A stretch of 14,639 nucleotides of DNA from Microbacteriaceae bacterium (GCA_017744755.1 JAGIAU010000025.1:1-14639); one strand, 5' to 3'. Shown: positions 1-6,808, counted from the first letter of the stretch. Notes: generated from the sequence alone by a model not told the origin. Translations and numbers: made by a program.

Positions 1-2
1 AT

Positions 3-2237
3 CTTGTCGACCTGCTGCTCGGCGAGCGCCGGCCGGCGCGCCTGACGCTCGAGGATTTCGCTGGCGTCGCCGATCTCGACTTCCTCGTCGCCCTGCTCGC
101 CGCGAGCGCGGGCCTCGCCGGGCTCTTCGACGGCGGCGGCTGGTGGTGGCAGCTCGTCGGCTTCGGCACGCTGCTGCTCGTCGTCCCCGCCGTGCTCCGC
201 ACGCTCGGAGTGCCGCGCGTGCTCGCCTCGCTCGTCGACCTGCCGGTGTACGCCGTCGTCCTCGCGGCGGCGTTCGGCGTCGCCCCGAGCCGTGAGGGCG
301 GCGAACGGCTCGCCGAGCTGGTCGACACCGCCGTCGTGGCGATCGCGCGCGACTCGGTGCCGGCGACCGCGGTCGCCGAGATCCTGTTCATCATCGTCGC
401 GACCGGCGGGGTCATCGCGGTCCTGCTCGACCTGCTCGGCGCGACGGCGCCCGCGCTCGTCGCCGTGCCGCTCTTCGCCGTGGTCGCCGTCCGGGCGTTC
501 TTCCACCCCCTCGGGATCGACCTGGCGTCGCTCGCCTTCCTCGCCGTCGCCTACCTGCTCGTGCTCTGGGCGGACGGGTGGCTCCGCGGTCGATCGCGCG
601 GACCGGCCGGTCCGGTGGTGATCGCCGCGGCGACCGTGCTCGCCCTCGGGCTGACCGTCGTCACGCCAGGGCTCGAGCAGCGGTGGTGGAAGGGCACGTG
701 GTTCGATGGCGGGGCACGCGCGTCCTCCCTCGTCGACCTCGCCCGCGACCTGCGCGAGGCGAGCGACGCGGAGGTCCTGCGCTACCGGACCGACACGACC
801 CCGGTGCCGTATCTGCAGCTCGCGACGCTCGAGGACTACGACGGCACGACGTGGGTGCATCGCGATGTCCGCGAGATCCCGATGGCGAACGCGCCCGCGC
901 GGACCGCGCCCATCCCGCCGGGCTACGGCGGCGCGATCGCGCCGGTGACCGTCGACGTCGAGATCACCCGGCTCAACGCGGACTGGGCCCCGGCGCCCTA
1001 CCCGGCGCTGCGCGTCGAGGGCGGCGCGGGCGAATGGACCTCCGCGTCGAACGACTACTCGCTCCGCATCGACGGCGCCGGCCTGCCGGGGCAGACGTAC
1101 CGCGTCACCAGCTATGCGACGACGCCGACGCCGGCCGACCTCGGCCCCTCCGCCATCCCGATCGAGGCGGTCGCCGATGCCGAGGTCCCGGCCGGCACGC
1201 CTGACATCGTCCTCGATACGGCGCTCGAGGTGACGCGGGACGCGCGCTCCGACTTCGAGGCGGCGCGGATGCTGCAGGACTGGCTGCGCTACGACGGCGG
1301 GTTCACCTACACGACGACGACGCCCGACGCCGCGACGGACGACGGCATGGAGGTCGTCGCGAGCTTCCTCGAGCGGAAGTCCGGGTACTGCATCCACTTC
1401 GCCGCGGCGATGACGGTGATGGCCCGCTCGCTCGGCATCCCGGCCCGCATCGCGATCGGCTACCTGCCGGGCGAGTCGGTCGACGATCCGGCGGGCGGCG
1501 AGGTCTACTCGGTGTCGAACCAGGAGCTGCACGCCTGGCCGCAGCTCTACATCCGCGGCGCCGGCTGGCTCGCCTACGAGCCGACGGTCGGCCGCGGCTC
1601 CCCGCCCGCCTACGCGCGCGACGCCGTCGAGACCCCGCAGCCGACGGCGAGCCCGGCGCCCACCGCCACGCCGCGGCCGACCTCGACCCGCGGCCCGCGC
1701 GACGTCGACGACGACGCGCCCACGCCGGCCGCCGTGCGCGCGGCCGGCACCACGCGCCTGCTCTGGTGGCTCGGCGGCATCGTCGCCGCCGCGCTCGTGC
1801 TGCTCGCGCCGGCGACCTGGCGCGCGCTCCGTCGACGGCGGCGGGTCGGAGCGCTCCGGACGAGCCCCGGCTCCGGCGCCCCGCGCCGTGCCGGACCGGC
1901 GCTCGCCTGGACCGAGGTGACGGACACCGCGCGGGATCTCGGGATCGCGCCGGAACCGGCCGAGACGCCGAGGGCGTTCGCCGACCGCCTCGCCGTCGCC
2001 TCGAGACTGCACCCCGGGTCCGCGCCGCGCGAGGTCCTCGAGGCGCTGCTGCTCGAGGTCGAGCGCAGTGCGTTCGGCCCGCCGGGCTCGACCGGGGGTC
2101 GCGAGGACCTGGCCGAGCTCACGATCGGAGTCATCCGCTCCGTCACGGCGGCGGCGCCGCCCGGGATCCGCCTTCTCGCGCGCTTCGCGCCGAGGTCGCT
2201 GCTCGGGCGCCTCCCGCCGCCGCGCCGCCGCGCCTGA
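3..2237 (+). CDS. Transglutaminase-like membrane protein, TgpA/DUF3488 type (5' end outside window)
   Basis: The reading frame is already open at base 3 and has no stop before 2235, so the GTG at 192 is internal and the true start lies left of the window; 744 codons are visible. The N-terminal half holds several hydrophobic segments (roughly 90–190, 225–280, 370–510, 515–570 and 610–665). A large extracytoplasmic part follows. It carries a transglutaminase-like core: catalytic Cys in SGYCIHFAAAMT (codon 1389–1391) and His in NQELHAWPQLY (codon 1530–1532). The third triad position, in WLAYEPTVG, is Glu (1578–1580) where many relatives have Asp. Then come a Pro/Thr-rich linker (about 1630–1730), one more membrane helix (about 1755–1815) followed by an Arg-rich stop-transfer, and a cytoplasmic tail resembling DUF4129. 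Family members are often found beside MoxR ATPase and DUF58 genes, which would lie to the left. The substrate is unknown; a cell-envelope peptide or protein role is inferred. Confidence 0.93.
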   Translation, partial: LVDLLLGERRPARLTLEDFAGVADLDFLVALLAASAGLAGLFDGGGWWWQLVGFGTLLLVVPAVLRTLGVPRVLASLVDLPVYAVVLAAAFGVAPSREGGERLAELVDTAVVAIARDSVPATAVAEILFIIVATGGVIAVLLDLLGATAPALVAVPLFAVVAVRAFFHPLGIDLASLAFLAVAYLLVLWADGWLRGRSRGPAGPVVIAAATVLALGLTVVTPGLEQRWWKGTWFDGGARASSLVDLARDLREASDAEVLRYRTDTTPVPYLQLATLEDYDGTTWVHRDVREIPMANAPARTAPIPPGYGGAIAPVTVDVEITRLNADWAPAPYPALRVEGGAGEWTSASNDYSLRIDGAGLPGQTYRVTSYATTPTPADLGPSAIPIEAVADAEVPAGTPDIVLDTALEVTRDARSDFEAARMLQDWLRYDGGFTYTTTTPDAATDDGMEVVASFLERKSGYCIHFAAAMTVMARSLGIPARIAIGYLPGESVDDPAGGEVYSVSNQELHAWPQLYIRGAGWLAYEPTVGRGSPPAYARDAVETPQPTASPAPTATPRPTSTRGPRDVDDDAPTPAAVRAAGTTRLLWWLGGIVAAALVLLAPATWRALRRRRRVGALRTSPGSGAPRRAGPALAWTEVTDTARDLGIAPEPAETPRAFADRLAVASRLHPGSAPREVLEALLLEVERSAFGPPGSTGGREDLAELTIGVIRSVTAAAPPGIRLLARFAPRSLLGRLPPPRRRA

Positions 2238-2245
2238 GCCCTTCT

Positions 2246-2255
2246 GCCCGCGGGC
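2246..2255. other. 10-bp perfect palindrome after the transglutaminase gene
   Basis: GCCCGCGGGC is its own reverse complement and lies 9 nt after the transglutaminase stop codon. It has no loop or T-tract, so it is a poor terminator candidate. It sits just upstream of the putative -10 of the next gene and could equally be a binding site. Function unknown. Confidence 0.25.
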
Positions 2256-2264
2256 GGCGCGTAC

Positions 2265-2270
2265 TAGGGT
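2265..2270 (+). promoter_or_regulatory. Putative -10 box for the DUF1508 gene
   Basis: TAGGGT lies 31 nt before the ATG at 2302 and fits the actinobacterial TAnnnT -10 pattern. It would give a short leader of about 25 nt containing the Shine-Dalgarno sequence. No clear -35 is visible. Confidence 0.35.
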
Positions 2271-2301
2271 GCGAAGCGCCATCATCCGAAGGAGATCCCC
2301 C

Positions 2302-2487
2302 ATGGCCAACCCGAAGTTCGTCATCAGCAAGGCCGCCAACGGCGAGTACAAGTTCGTGCTCAAGGCCGGCAACGGCGAGATCATCGCCCAGTCCGAGACC
2401 TACAAGGCGAAGGCGTCGGCCGAGAACGGCATCGAGTCGATCAGGAAGAACGCGCCCATCGCGGAGATCGTCGACGAGACCGTCTGA
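2302..2487 (+). CDS. DUF1508 / YegP-like small protein
   Basis: This 61-residue protein begins MANPKFVISKAANGEYKFVL and continues through IIAQSETYKAKASAENGIES, matching the single-repeat form of the DUF1508 (YegP) family. The E. coli YegP protein has two such repeats, so this is a half-length version, as is common. The ATG is set by a strong Shine-Dalgarno, AAGGAG at 2289–2294, 7 nt upstream. Longer in-frame extensions have no such signal and no family similarity. The protein is Lys-rich and has no signal peptide or membrane segment, so it is probably cytosolic. The family's biochemical role is not established. It looks monocistronic, with its own -10-like box and a convergent neighbour downstream. 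Confidence 0.92.
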   Translation: MANPKFVISKAANGEYKFVLKAGNGEIIAQSETYKAKASAENGIESIRKNAPIAEIVDETV

Positions 2488-2518
2488 GCCGACTGCACGA
2501 CCGGGCGGGGCGGTCGGC
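2488..2518 (+). terminator. Possible terminator hairpin after the DUF1508 gene
   Basis: Directly after the stop codon two overlapping inverted repeats occur: GCCGAC (2488–2493) with GTCGGC (2513–2518), and GACCG (2499–2503) with CGGTC (2511–2515). They share bases, so only one can fully form. There is no T-run. Position between convergent genes supports a terminator role, but the evidence is weak in such GC-rich DNA. Confidence 0.3.
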
Positions 2519-2608
2519 GGCTGCGGCGTGCGGACGCGCGCCACGGCCTGCCGGCCGCTCCGTTCGTCGGCGGAGCCGCTCGGGCCGGTGCGGCCGCGCG
2601 CGATCCGC

Positions 2609-2779
2609 TCAGAACGGGTGCGGCACCGACGGGAAGAAGTCGCCGGGGTCGGCGCCGCCCTCCACGAGCTGCTCGCGGGCCTCCGCCTCGAACTCGGCCT
2701 CCTCCGCCTCGGCGTCGATGCGGTCCTGCTCGTCCGCCGCCGGCTCCTCGCCGGACTCCGGCAGCCTCTCGTCCTGCAT
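2609..2779 (-). CDS. Small acidic hypothetical protein (56 aa)
   Basis: The minus strand encodes a 56-residue protein starting MQDERLPESGEEPAADEQ and ending DPGDFFPSVPHPF. The start is convincing: on the minus strand a perfect AGGAGG lies 5 nt before the ATG (sequence GAGGAGGACGGGATG). A longer in-frame version starting near 2890 lacks such a signal. The middle is a charged Ala/Glu-rich stretch (residues about 20–38, EAEEAEFEAEAREQL) likely to be helical. The C-terminus is aromatic and Pro-rich. There is no signal peptide, membrane segment or cysteine. I do not recognise a family. It converges on the DUF1508 gene and diverges from the META lipoproteins. Confidence 0.6.
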   Translation of the reverse strand: MQDERLPESGEEPAADEQDRIDAEAEEAEFEAEAREQLVEGGADPGDFFPSVPHPF

Positions 2780-2816
2780 CCCGTCCTCCTCGCACCGCGC
2801 GATCCCGATCCGGGCC

Positions 2817-2822
2817 AGGGTA
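2817..2822 (-). promoter_or_regulatory. Possible -10 box for the small acidic protein
   Basis: Read on the minus strand this is TACCCT, fitting TAnnnT, 37 nt upstream of the ATG. The implied leader of about 30 nt would contain the AGGAGG ribosome site. No good -35 is visible. Confidence 0.3.
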
Positions 2823-2912
2823 GGCCCGAACGACCCCGGAGCGACCCCGCAGGGGCTCGGAGTTTCCTGCGCATCGTCACGCGAACGCATCCGGGGGCTC
2901 CCGCGAGGCGCG

Positions 2913-2926
2913 TTCTGCGGGCAGAA
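2913..2926. promoter_or_regulatory. Palindrome in the promoter zone of the META lipoprotein pair
   Basis: TTCTGC (2913–2918) and GCAGAA (2921–2926) form a perfect 6-bp inverted repeat with a 2-bp centre. It ends 8 bp before the ATG at 2935 and overlaps the only -10-like hexamer, CAGAAT (2922–2927). It could be an operator. No cognate regulator is adjacent. Confidence 0.3.
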
Positions 2927-2934
2927 TGCGTGGC

Positions 2935-3330
2935 ATGACCGCCACCCGGAACATCGTGGCGAGCGCCGTCGCGCTGCTCGCCGTCAGCACCCTCCTCGCG
3001 GGCTGCGCCCCCGCGAGCTCGACTCCGGGCGGCGCGGCCGCCACCGGCCCGATCGGCGTCTGGGGCGAGACCGCTCCCGAGGCGCCGCAGCTCGACCTGC
3101 ACGAGAGCGGCCAGTTCTGGGGCACGGACGGCTGCAACCGGCTCGTCGGCTCCTGGACGTCCGACGGCGACGCCGTCGACTTCGGGGACGTCATCGCGCA
3201 GACGAGAATGCACTGCGAGGGCGTCGACACCTGGCTCGAGGGCATGCGCACGGGCCGCGTCGAAGGCTCCTCGCTCGTCATCCTCGACGACTCGGGCGCC
3301 GAGATCGGCACGCTGGAGCGGCAGCCGTGA
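2935..3330 (+). CDS. META-domain (HslJ-like) lipoprotein, copy 1
   Basis: This is a 131-residue predicted lipoprotein. The N-terminus (MTATRN, then a hydrophobic stretch ending in the lipobox LLAGC, Cys24) directs lipid attachment after signal peptidase II cleavage. A short Pro/Gly/Ala linker follows. The rest resembles a META domain: GTDGCNRL at residues 63–70, a Trp strand at 72–74, then TRMHCEGVD at 90–98. Cys67 and Cys94 may pair. I chose ATG 2935 over ATG 2926 because the signal peptide is more compact and no ribosome site favours the longer form. The next gene starts inside this stop codon (GTGA, 3327–3330), so the two are translationally coupled. META/HslJ proteins are linked to stress or antibiotic tolerance in other bacteria; the role here is unproven. 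Confidence 0.88.
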   Translation: MTATRNIVASAVALLAVSTLLAGCAPASSTPGGAAATGPIGVWGETAPEAPQLDLHESGQFWGTDGCNRLVGSWTSDGDAVDFGDVIAQTRMHCEGVDTWLEGMRTGRVEGSSLVILDDSGAEIGTLERQP

Positions 3331-3722
3331 CGCGGACCGGCCGATTCGCCTTCGCCGCATCCGGTGCGGCGCTCCTCGTCGCGGCCGCCCTCGCCGGCTG
3401 CGCGCCGGCGGGTCCGTTCCCGGGCGGACCCGGGGGGACGGCCTCGAGCGCCGGGACCTGGGGGCCAGGCGGCCGGGGCGAGCCGCAGCTGGAGCTGCTG
3501 GCCGACGGGACGCTGCACGGCACGGACGGATGCAACTCGCTCGGCGGCCGCTGGGAGCAGCGGGGCGCCGACGTCGAGTTCGTCGGGGTGGCGCGAACCG
3601 AGATGTACTGCGAGGGCGTCGACGACTGGCTGGGGAACCTCGGCACGGCGACCGTCGACGGCTCGACGATGCACGTCTTCGACCTGGACGGCGCGCAGAT
3701 CGGCACCCTCGAGCGGCAGTAG
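3327..3722 (+). CDS. META-domain (HslJ-like) lipoprotein, copy 2
   Basis: This is a second 131-residue predicted lipoprotein, starting at the GTG that overlaps the previous TGA stop. It has a signal peptide with lipobox ALAGC (Cys25), a Gly/Pro-rich linker to about residue 50, and a META-like domain with GTDGCNSL (65–72) and TEMYCEGVDDWL (91–102). By eye roughly half of the 90 or so core positions match copy 1, including the ending IGTLERQ. Signal peptide and linker have diverged. The pair therefore arose by tandem duplication and has been kept at identical length. Both should face the outside of the membrane. No separate promoter or ribosome site is visible, so expression depends on copy 1. 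Confidence 0.88.
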   Translation: MTRTGRFAFAASGAALLVAAALAGCAPAGPFPGGPGGTASSAGTWGPGGRGEPQLELLADGTLHGTDGCNSLGGRWEQRGADVEFVGVARTEMYCEGVDDWLGNLGTATVDGSTMHVFDLDGAQIGTLERQ

Positions 3723-3747
3723 CCGCCGAGGCGCCCGGGCGGGGACA

Positions 3748-4548
3748 CTAGCCGCCGCGGCCGGAGAACGCGCGATCGCGCAGCACGTTCCAGCCTCCTC
3801 GGACCTCCTCCACGACGCCCAGGCGGACGTCCGTCACCGACGCGACGCCCGTGACGGTGATCCAGCCGTCCGCGAGATAGGCGGCGTCGGTGCCGGGCTC
3901 CGGGCTCGACGGCAGGTCCTCGACGGCGAGCCGGATGTAGTGCTCCTCCTCCTCGGTCAGCGTCGTCTGCACGATGCCGAACGGGGCGAGCCTCGCCTCG
4001 ACGACGCCGCGAGGCGAGGGCGTGTTGGGGACGTTCACGTTGAGCACCGTGCCGGGCGGTCGGTCGAGGAGCTGCGGGGCGAGCGCGAGCGCGGCAGCCG
4101 CGGCCTCCTCCCAGTGCAGCTCGAGGGGACGCAGCCCCGCGTCGAGCGAGACGGCCATGCCGCGAGCACCGTTCATGCCGCCGGTCAGCGCGGCCCCGAC
4201 GGTGCCGGAGTGGAGGATGGCGCGGCCGACGTTCGCGCCGTGATTGACGCCGGACAGCACGAGATCGGGCGGTGCGCCGAAGGCGCCGCGCGCGGCGATG
4301 AGCGCGATGAGCCCCGGGCCGCCGTGCACCGCGAAGGCCGGCACGCCGTCGAGGCCGTCGACCGAGCGCGGGTCCACGGCGATCCTGCCGTCGGCCTCCT
4401 CGGCGATGATCGACGCGCTCGATCCGCTCGACTGCCGCCGCGGCGCCGCCACGAACACGTCGTAGCCCGCGTCCACCGCCGCGAGCGCGAGCGCACGGAG
4501 GCCGGGCGCGTCGATGCCGTCGTCGTTCGTGATGAGCGCGCGGGTCAC
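3748..4548 (-). CDS. surE: 5'/3'-nucleotidase SurE
   Basis: This is a 266-residue SurE-family phosphatase, the usual length. SurE enzymes remove phosphate from nucleoside 5'- and 3'-monophosphates using a divalent metal. The metal-site signatures are present: ITNDDGIDAPG (Asp9, Asp10), the QSSGSS loop around residues 39–44, and LSGVNHGANVG with Asn102. The last part is more variable and ends in WNVLRDRAFSGRGG. The GTG start overlaps the TGA stop of the upstream PfkB-family kinase by 4 nt (4545–4548), so translation is coupled. No independent ribosome site is needed or seen. Cytosolic; no signal peptide. The kinase–phosphatase pairing suggests a shared small phosphorylated substrate, but that is inference. 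Confidence 0.95.
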   Translation of the reverse strand: MTRALITNDDGIDAPGLRALALAAVDAGYDVFVAAPRRQSSGSSASIIAEEADGRIAVDPRSVDGLDGVPAFAVHGGPGLIALIAARGAFGAPPDLVLSGVNHGANVGRAILHSGTVGAALTGGMNGARGMAVSLDAGLRPLELHWEEAAAAALALAPQLLDRPPGTVLNVNVPNTPSPRGVVEARLAPFGIVQTTLTEEEEHYIRLAVEDLPSSPEPGTDAAYLADGWITVTGVASVTDVRLGVVEEVRGGWNVLRDRAFSGRGG

Positions 4549-5684
4549 GGCGCGGGCTCCGGCTCCGGCTCGCCGACGAGCGGCGCGGGGCCGGTCACCG
4601 GCACGGGCCCGGTCGCCGGCACAGCGAGCGACGCGAGCCCCTCGGGGCTGACGCGGCCGCTCACGGGCCGGTCGGCCGGCGGGAACCCGGATGGCGGCGG
4701 CGGGGCGGCCACGCCCGGTCCGGGCGAGCCCGCGGCGTCCACGAGCTCCCGCACCGCGACCGTCCTGCGCAGCCGCTCCACCGCCTCCGCGTCGCCGCTG
4801 CCGAGGCCGTGCCGCGTCACGTTGAGCGCGCCGGCCGCAGCGCCGAGCGTCACCGCCTGCCGGATCGACTCGCCGCGGGCGAGGCCGCTCACGGTGCCCG
4901 CGAAGAGCGAGTCGCCCGCCCCGCGCGGGTCGGCCGCCTCGAGCTTCGGCGGCGCGACCTCGACGAGTCCCTGCTCGTCGAGCAGCAGCAGCGGCTCGCT
5001 CGAGCGCGTCACGATGACGGTCTGGGCCCCGCGGTCGCGGAGCGCGCGCATCGCCGCGGCGACCGCGCCGACCTCGGGGCGCTCGTCGCCCTCCGACCGC
5101 GCGCGTCCCGTCCCGAGCAGCCCGTCCGCGAGCAGCTCCTCGTCGCTCACCTTGAGCAGGCGCAAGCCGCCGTCGACCGCGGCCACGAGCCGCTCGCCCG
5201 CGAGATCGGCCGCGACGGCAGTCCCCGCCGCGCGGAGGTCCGCGGCGAGCCGCCGGTAGGTGTCCGGCGGCAGCGCCGACGCATCGGCCGGCCCGCTCAG
5301 GATCGTGACGCTCGAGTCGAGCGCGGAGCGCAGCACGCGGCCGTACAGCTCGTCCAGATCGTGCCGTCCGAGCGGCTCCCCCGGCTCCTCCGCGACGGAC
5401 CGCCGCTCGCCGCTGCGCCGGTCGTGCAGATAGGCGGCGCCGCGCCCAGCGCGTTCGATCGCGTCGACCGTCACGCCCTCGTCCTCCAGCAGGTGCCGGA
5501 GCACCGCCCCGGTCTCGCCCGAGAGGACGCAGCACATCGTGACGGTGCTGCCGAGCCGGCGCAGCATCCGCGCCTGCCAGACGCCCTGCCCGCCGGCGTG
5601 GACGTGGATCTCGTCCCCCGCGGGATGGTCCTCCACGGTGACCGTGAGGATGGGGGACGGCGCGAAGATCGTGACGTCGGTCAT
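4545..5684 (-). CDS. PfkB-family (1-phosphofructokinase-like) sugar kinase with Pro-rich tail
   Basis: This 379-residue protein has the PfkB fold signatures. The glycine motif is AGGQGVWQARMLRRLG (residues 30–45), where classical FruK/LacC enzymes have GGKGxNVA. The C-terminal anion-hole motif ADPRGAGDSLFAGT (251–264) contains the expected catalytic base Asp258. The body ends near residue 315. The remaining 60 or so residues are Pro/Gly/Ala-rich with GP-type repeats (VPATGPVPVTGPAPL) and end in alternating Glu-Pro; such a tail is not part of the catalytic fold. ATG 5684 is supported by a leaderless-type -10 six bases upstream and by no Shine-Dalgarno. It is followed by surE with a 4-nt overlap. 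The family phosphorylates sugars or sugar phosphates; the exact substrate cannot be read from sequence. Confidence 0.9.
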   Translation of the reverse strand: MTDVTIFAPSPILTVTVEDHPAGDEIHVHAGGQGVWQARMLRRLGSTVTMCCVLSGETGAVLRHLLEDEGVTVDAIERAGRGAAYLHDRRSGERRSVAEEPGEPLGRHDLDELYGRVLRSALDSSVTILSGPADASALPPDTYRRLAADLRAAGTAVAADLAGERLVAAVDGGLRLLKVSDEELLADGLLGTGRARSEGDERPEVGAVAAAMRALRDRGAQTVIVTRSSEPLLLLDEQGLVEVAPPKLEAADPRGAGDSLFAGTVSGLARGESIRQAVTLGAAAGALNVTRHGLGSGDAEAVERLRRTVAVRELVDAAGSPGPGVAAPPPPSGFPPADRPVSGRVSPEGLASLAVPATGPVPVTGPAPLVGEPEPEPAP

Positions 5685-5690
5685 GCCGCG

Positions 5691-5696
5691 ACGGTA
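5691..5696 (-). promoter_or_regulatory. Leaderless-type -10 box for the PfkB–surE operon
   Basis: On the minus strand TACCGT ends exactly six bases before the ATG at 5684, so transcription would begin at or next to the A of the start codon. No Shine-Dalgarno sequence is present. No good -35 match is seen at 16–18 bp. Confidence 0.55.
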
Positions 5697-5724
5697 GAAC
5701 GCTCCCCCGCTCGCCCACGACCCC

Positions 5725-5730
5725 TTGACA
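5725..5730 (+). promoter_or_regulatory. Consensus -35-like TTGACA in the divergent gap
   Basis: A perfect TTGACA lies in the 84-bp gap between divergent genes. It is 26 bp from the TAGCAT box of the plus-strand gene, too far for a standard sigma-70 spacing. At 17–18 bp only GGATCG or GATCGT is found. It may serve an unseen start site or be coincidental. Confidence 0.3.
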
Positions 5731-5756
5731 TCTCAGCAAACCCGCCCGGATCGTTC

Positions 5757-5762
5757 TAGCAT
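5757..5762 (+). promoter_or_regulatory. Leaderless-type -10 box for the membrane protein–GNAT operon
   Basis: TAGCAT ends six bases before the GTG at 5769, placing the transcription start at or beside the first base of the start codon. There is no Shine-Dalgarno sequence in the six intervening bases CCTGCC. Confidence 0.55.
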
Positions 5763-5768
5763 CCTGCC

Positions 5769-6032
5769 GTGGACCCTGATTTCCTCACCAATGCCACCGA
5801 TTGGTTTCTCGCGAATATGGTGTGGCTTATTCCCGCCATTGTCGTGTTCTTCGTCGTGATCACGATCCTGAGCAGCCGTCGGCAGGCACGTCTGCGGCGC
5901 GCCCAGGAGCGCCGGCAGTGGGAGGCGACCTTCGGCGCCGACCTGGCCGCCGACCTGGCCCGCGCCGCCGCCGAGCAGTCGGAGCGGGTCGAGCGCACCG
6001 ACGACGCCGGCCGGCCGGACCGCCCCGAGTGA
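5769..6032 (+). CDS. Small single-pass membrane protein (87 aa), unknown function
   Basis: This 87-residue protein begins VDPDFLTNATDWFLANMVW. It has one strong membrane helix (about residues 17–36, ending FFVVITIL) followed at once by a basic stretch (SSRRQARLRRAQERRQW), so the N-terminus should be outside and the tail in the cytoplasm. The tail (residues 37–87) is charged, Ala-rich and probably helical, ending RPDRPE. The GTG start is fixed by the leaderless -10 box. The first 25 codons are clearly richer in A and T than their surroundings (GATTTC, AATGCC, GATTGG, TTTCTC, AATATG), which fits easy translation start on a leaderless message. Its TGA overlaps the GTG of the acetyltransferase gene. 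No family recognised. Confidence 0.85.
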   Translation: MDPDFLTNATDWFLANMVWLIPAIVVFFVVITILSSRRQARLRRAQERRQWEATFGADLAADLARAAAEQSERVERTDDAGRPDRPE

Positions 6033-6787
6033 TCGATGCGGCCACCGTCCGGCGGCGGATGGGCGAGGCCTTCGCGGACTTCCGCGGACCGGGCGTCGTG
6101 GCGCGGAGCGAGCCGGGCTGGTGGCTGATCCTGTCGTCGCTGGCGGCCGCCGACGCGAACATGGCGCTCGTCCACGAGGCCGACCCGGCGGCGCTCGACG
6201 AGGTCGTCGGGCTCATCGGTGCGCAGGACGTCCCGGCGCTGCTCATGCTCGCGGGCGACGCCGTGCCGTTCGGCGACGGCCTCGGGGAGGGCTGGGCGGA
6301 CGTCGGCGGCATGCCGATCATGGCGCGCGAGCTCGGCTCGGCCCGCGAGGACGCCGCCCCGGACCCTCGCGTCCGCCCGCTCGGCGCCGACGAGACGGCG
6401 CTCGCGACCCGGCTCATCGCCGACGCCTACGGGATCGAGGACGAGGTCGCCCGCTTCTTCGCGGCGAACATCGCCGACCCGGACGTCGCGATGCGCGGCT
6501 GGGTGCTCGAGGTTGACGGGGCGCCGGTGTCGTTCGTCGCCTCGCACCTCGCCCTCGCCGGGGACGCCATGTCGGTCTGGTGCATGTCGACGCCGCCGCA
6601 GCACGCCCGGCGCGGCCATGGCCGGGCGCTCCTGGCGGCCGTGGAGGCGCACGCCGCCGCCGCGGGCGCGCGCACCGGACTGCTCGGCGCGACGGAGGCG
6701 GGGTATCCGCTGTACGAGCGGATGGGCTGGCGCACGTTCGAGGAGTGGCGGATCCGCCTGAGCGGCGCCTCCGAGCAGTTCGGCTGA
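6029..6787 (+). CDS. GNAT-family N-acetyltransferase
   Basis: This is a 252-residue protein. The C-terminal half (about 115–245) is a GNAT domain with the acetyl-CoA pyrophosphate-binding motif QHARRGHGRAL (191–201) preceded by the strand AMSVWCMSTPP, and the family-typical ending ATEAGYPLYERMGW (221–234). The N-terminal 110 residues form an extra domain found in some two-domain actinobacterial GNAT proteins; it includes the tryptophan pair in SEPGWWLIL. The GTG start overlaps the stop of the small membrane protein (GTGA, 6029–6032), so the two are translationally coupled. The acceptor substrate is unknown. Cytosolic; no signal peptide. Confidence 0.9.
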   Translation: MIDAATVRRRMGEAFADFRGPGVVARSEPGWWLILSSLAAADANMALVHEADPAALDEVVGLIGAQDVPALLMLAGDAVPFGDGLGEGWADVGGMPIMARELGSAREDAAPDPRVRPLGADETALATRLIADAYGIEDEVARFFAANIADPDVAMRGWVLEVDGAPVSFVASHLALAGDAMSVWCMSTPPQHARRGHGRALLAAVEAHAAAAGARTGLLGATEAGYPLYERMGWRTFEEWRIRLSGASEQFG

Positions 6788-6808
6788 GGCGCCTGGCCAC
6801 GACGGCCC

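Noticed and set aside
192..194. GTG as the start of the transglutaminase gene
   Set aside because: The same frame is open back to base 3 and encodes a further hydrophobic stretch, so this GTG is internal to a gene cut by the window edge.
1766..2938. Long Arg-rich plus-strand frame overlapping three genes
   Set aside because: Low-complexity Arg/Ala/Pro composition typical of an off-frame reading in GC-rich DNA; it runs across the transglutaminase gene, the DUF1508 gene and the minus-strand small gene.
3723..3747. CCGCC/GGCGG repeat between the second lipoprotein and surE as a terminator
   Set aside because: Very short stem in a 25-bp convergent gap; not distinguishable from GC background.
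3364..5259. Long plus-strand frame opposite surE and the PfkB gene
   Set aside because: Antisense to two genes with clear catalytic motifs; composition is that of a shadow frame.
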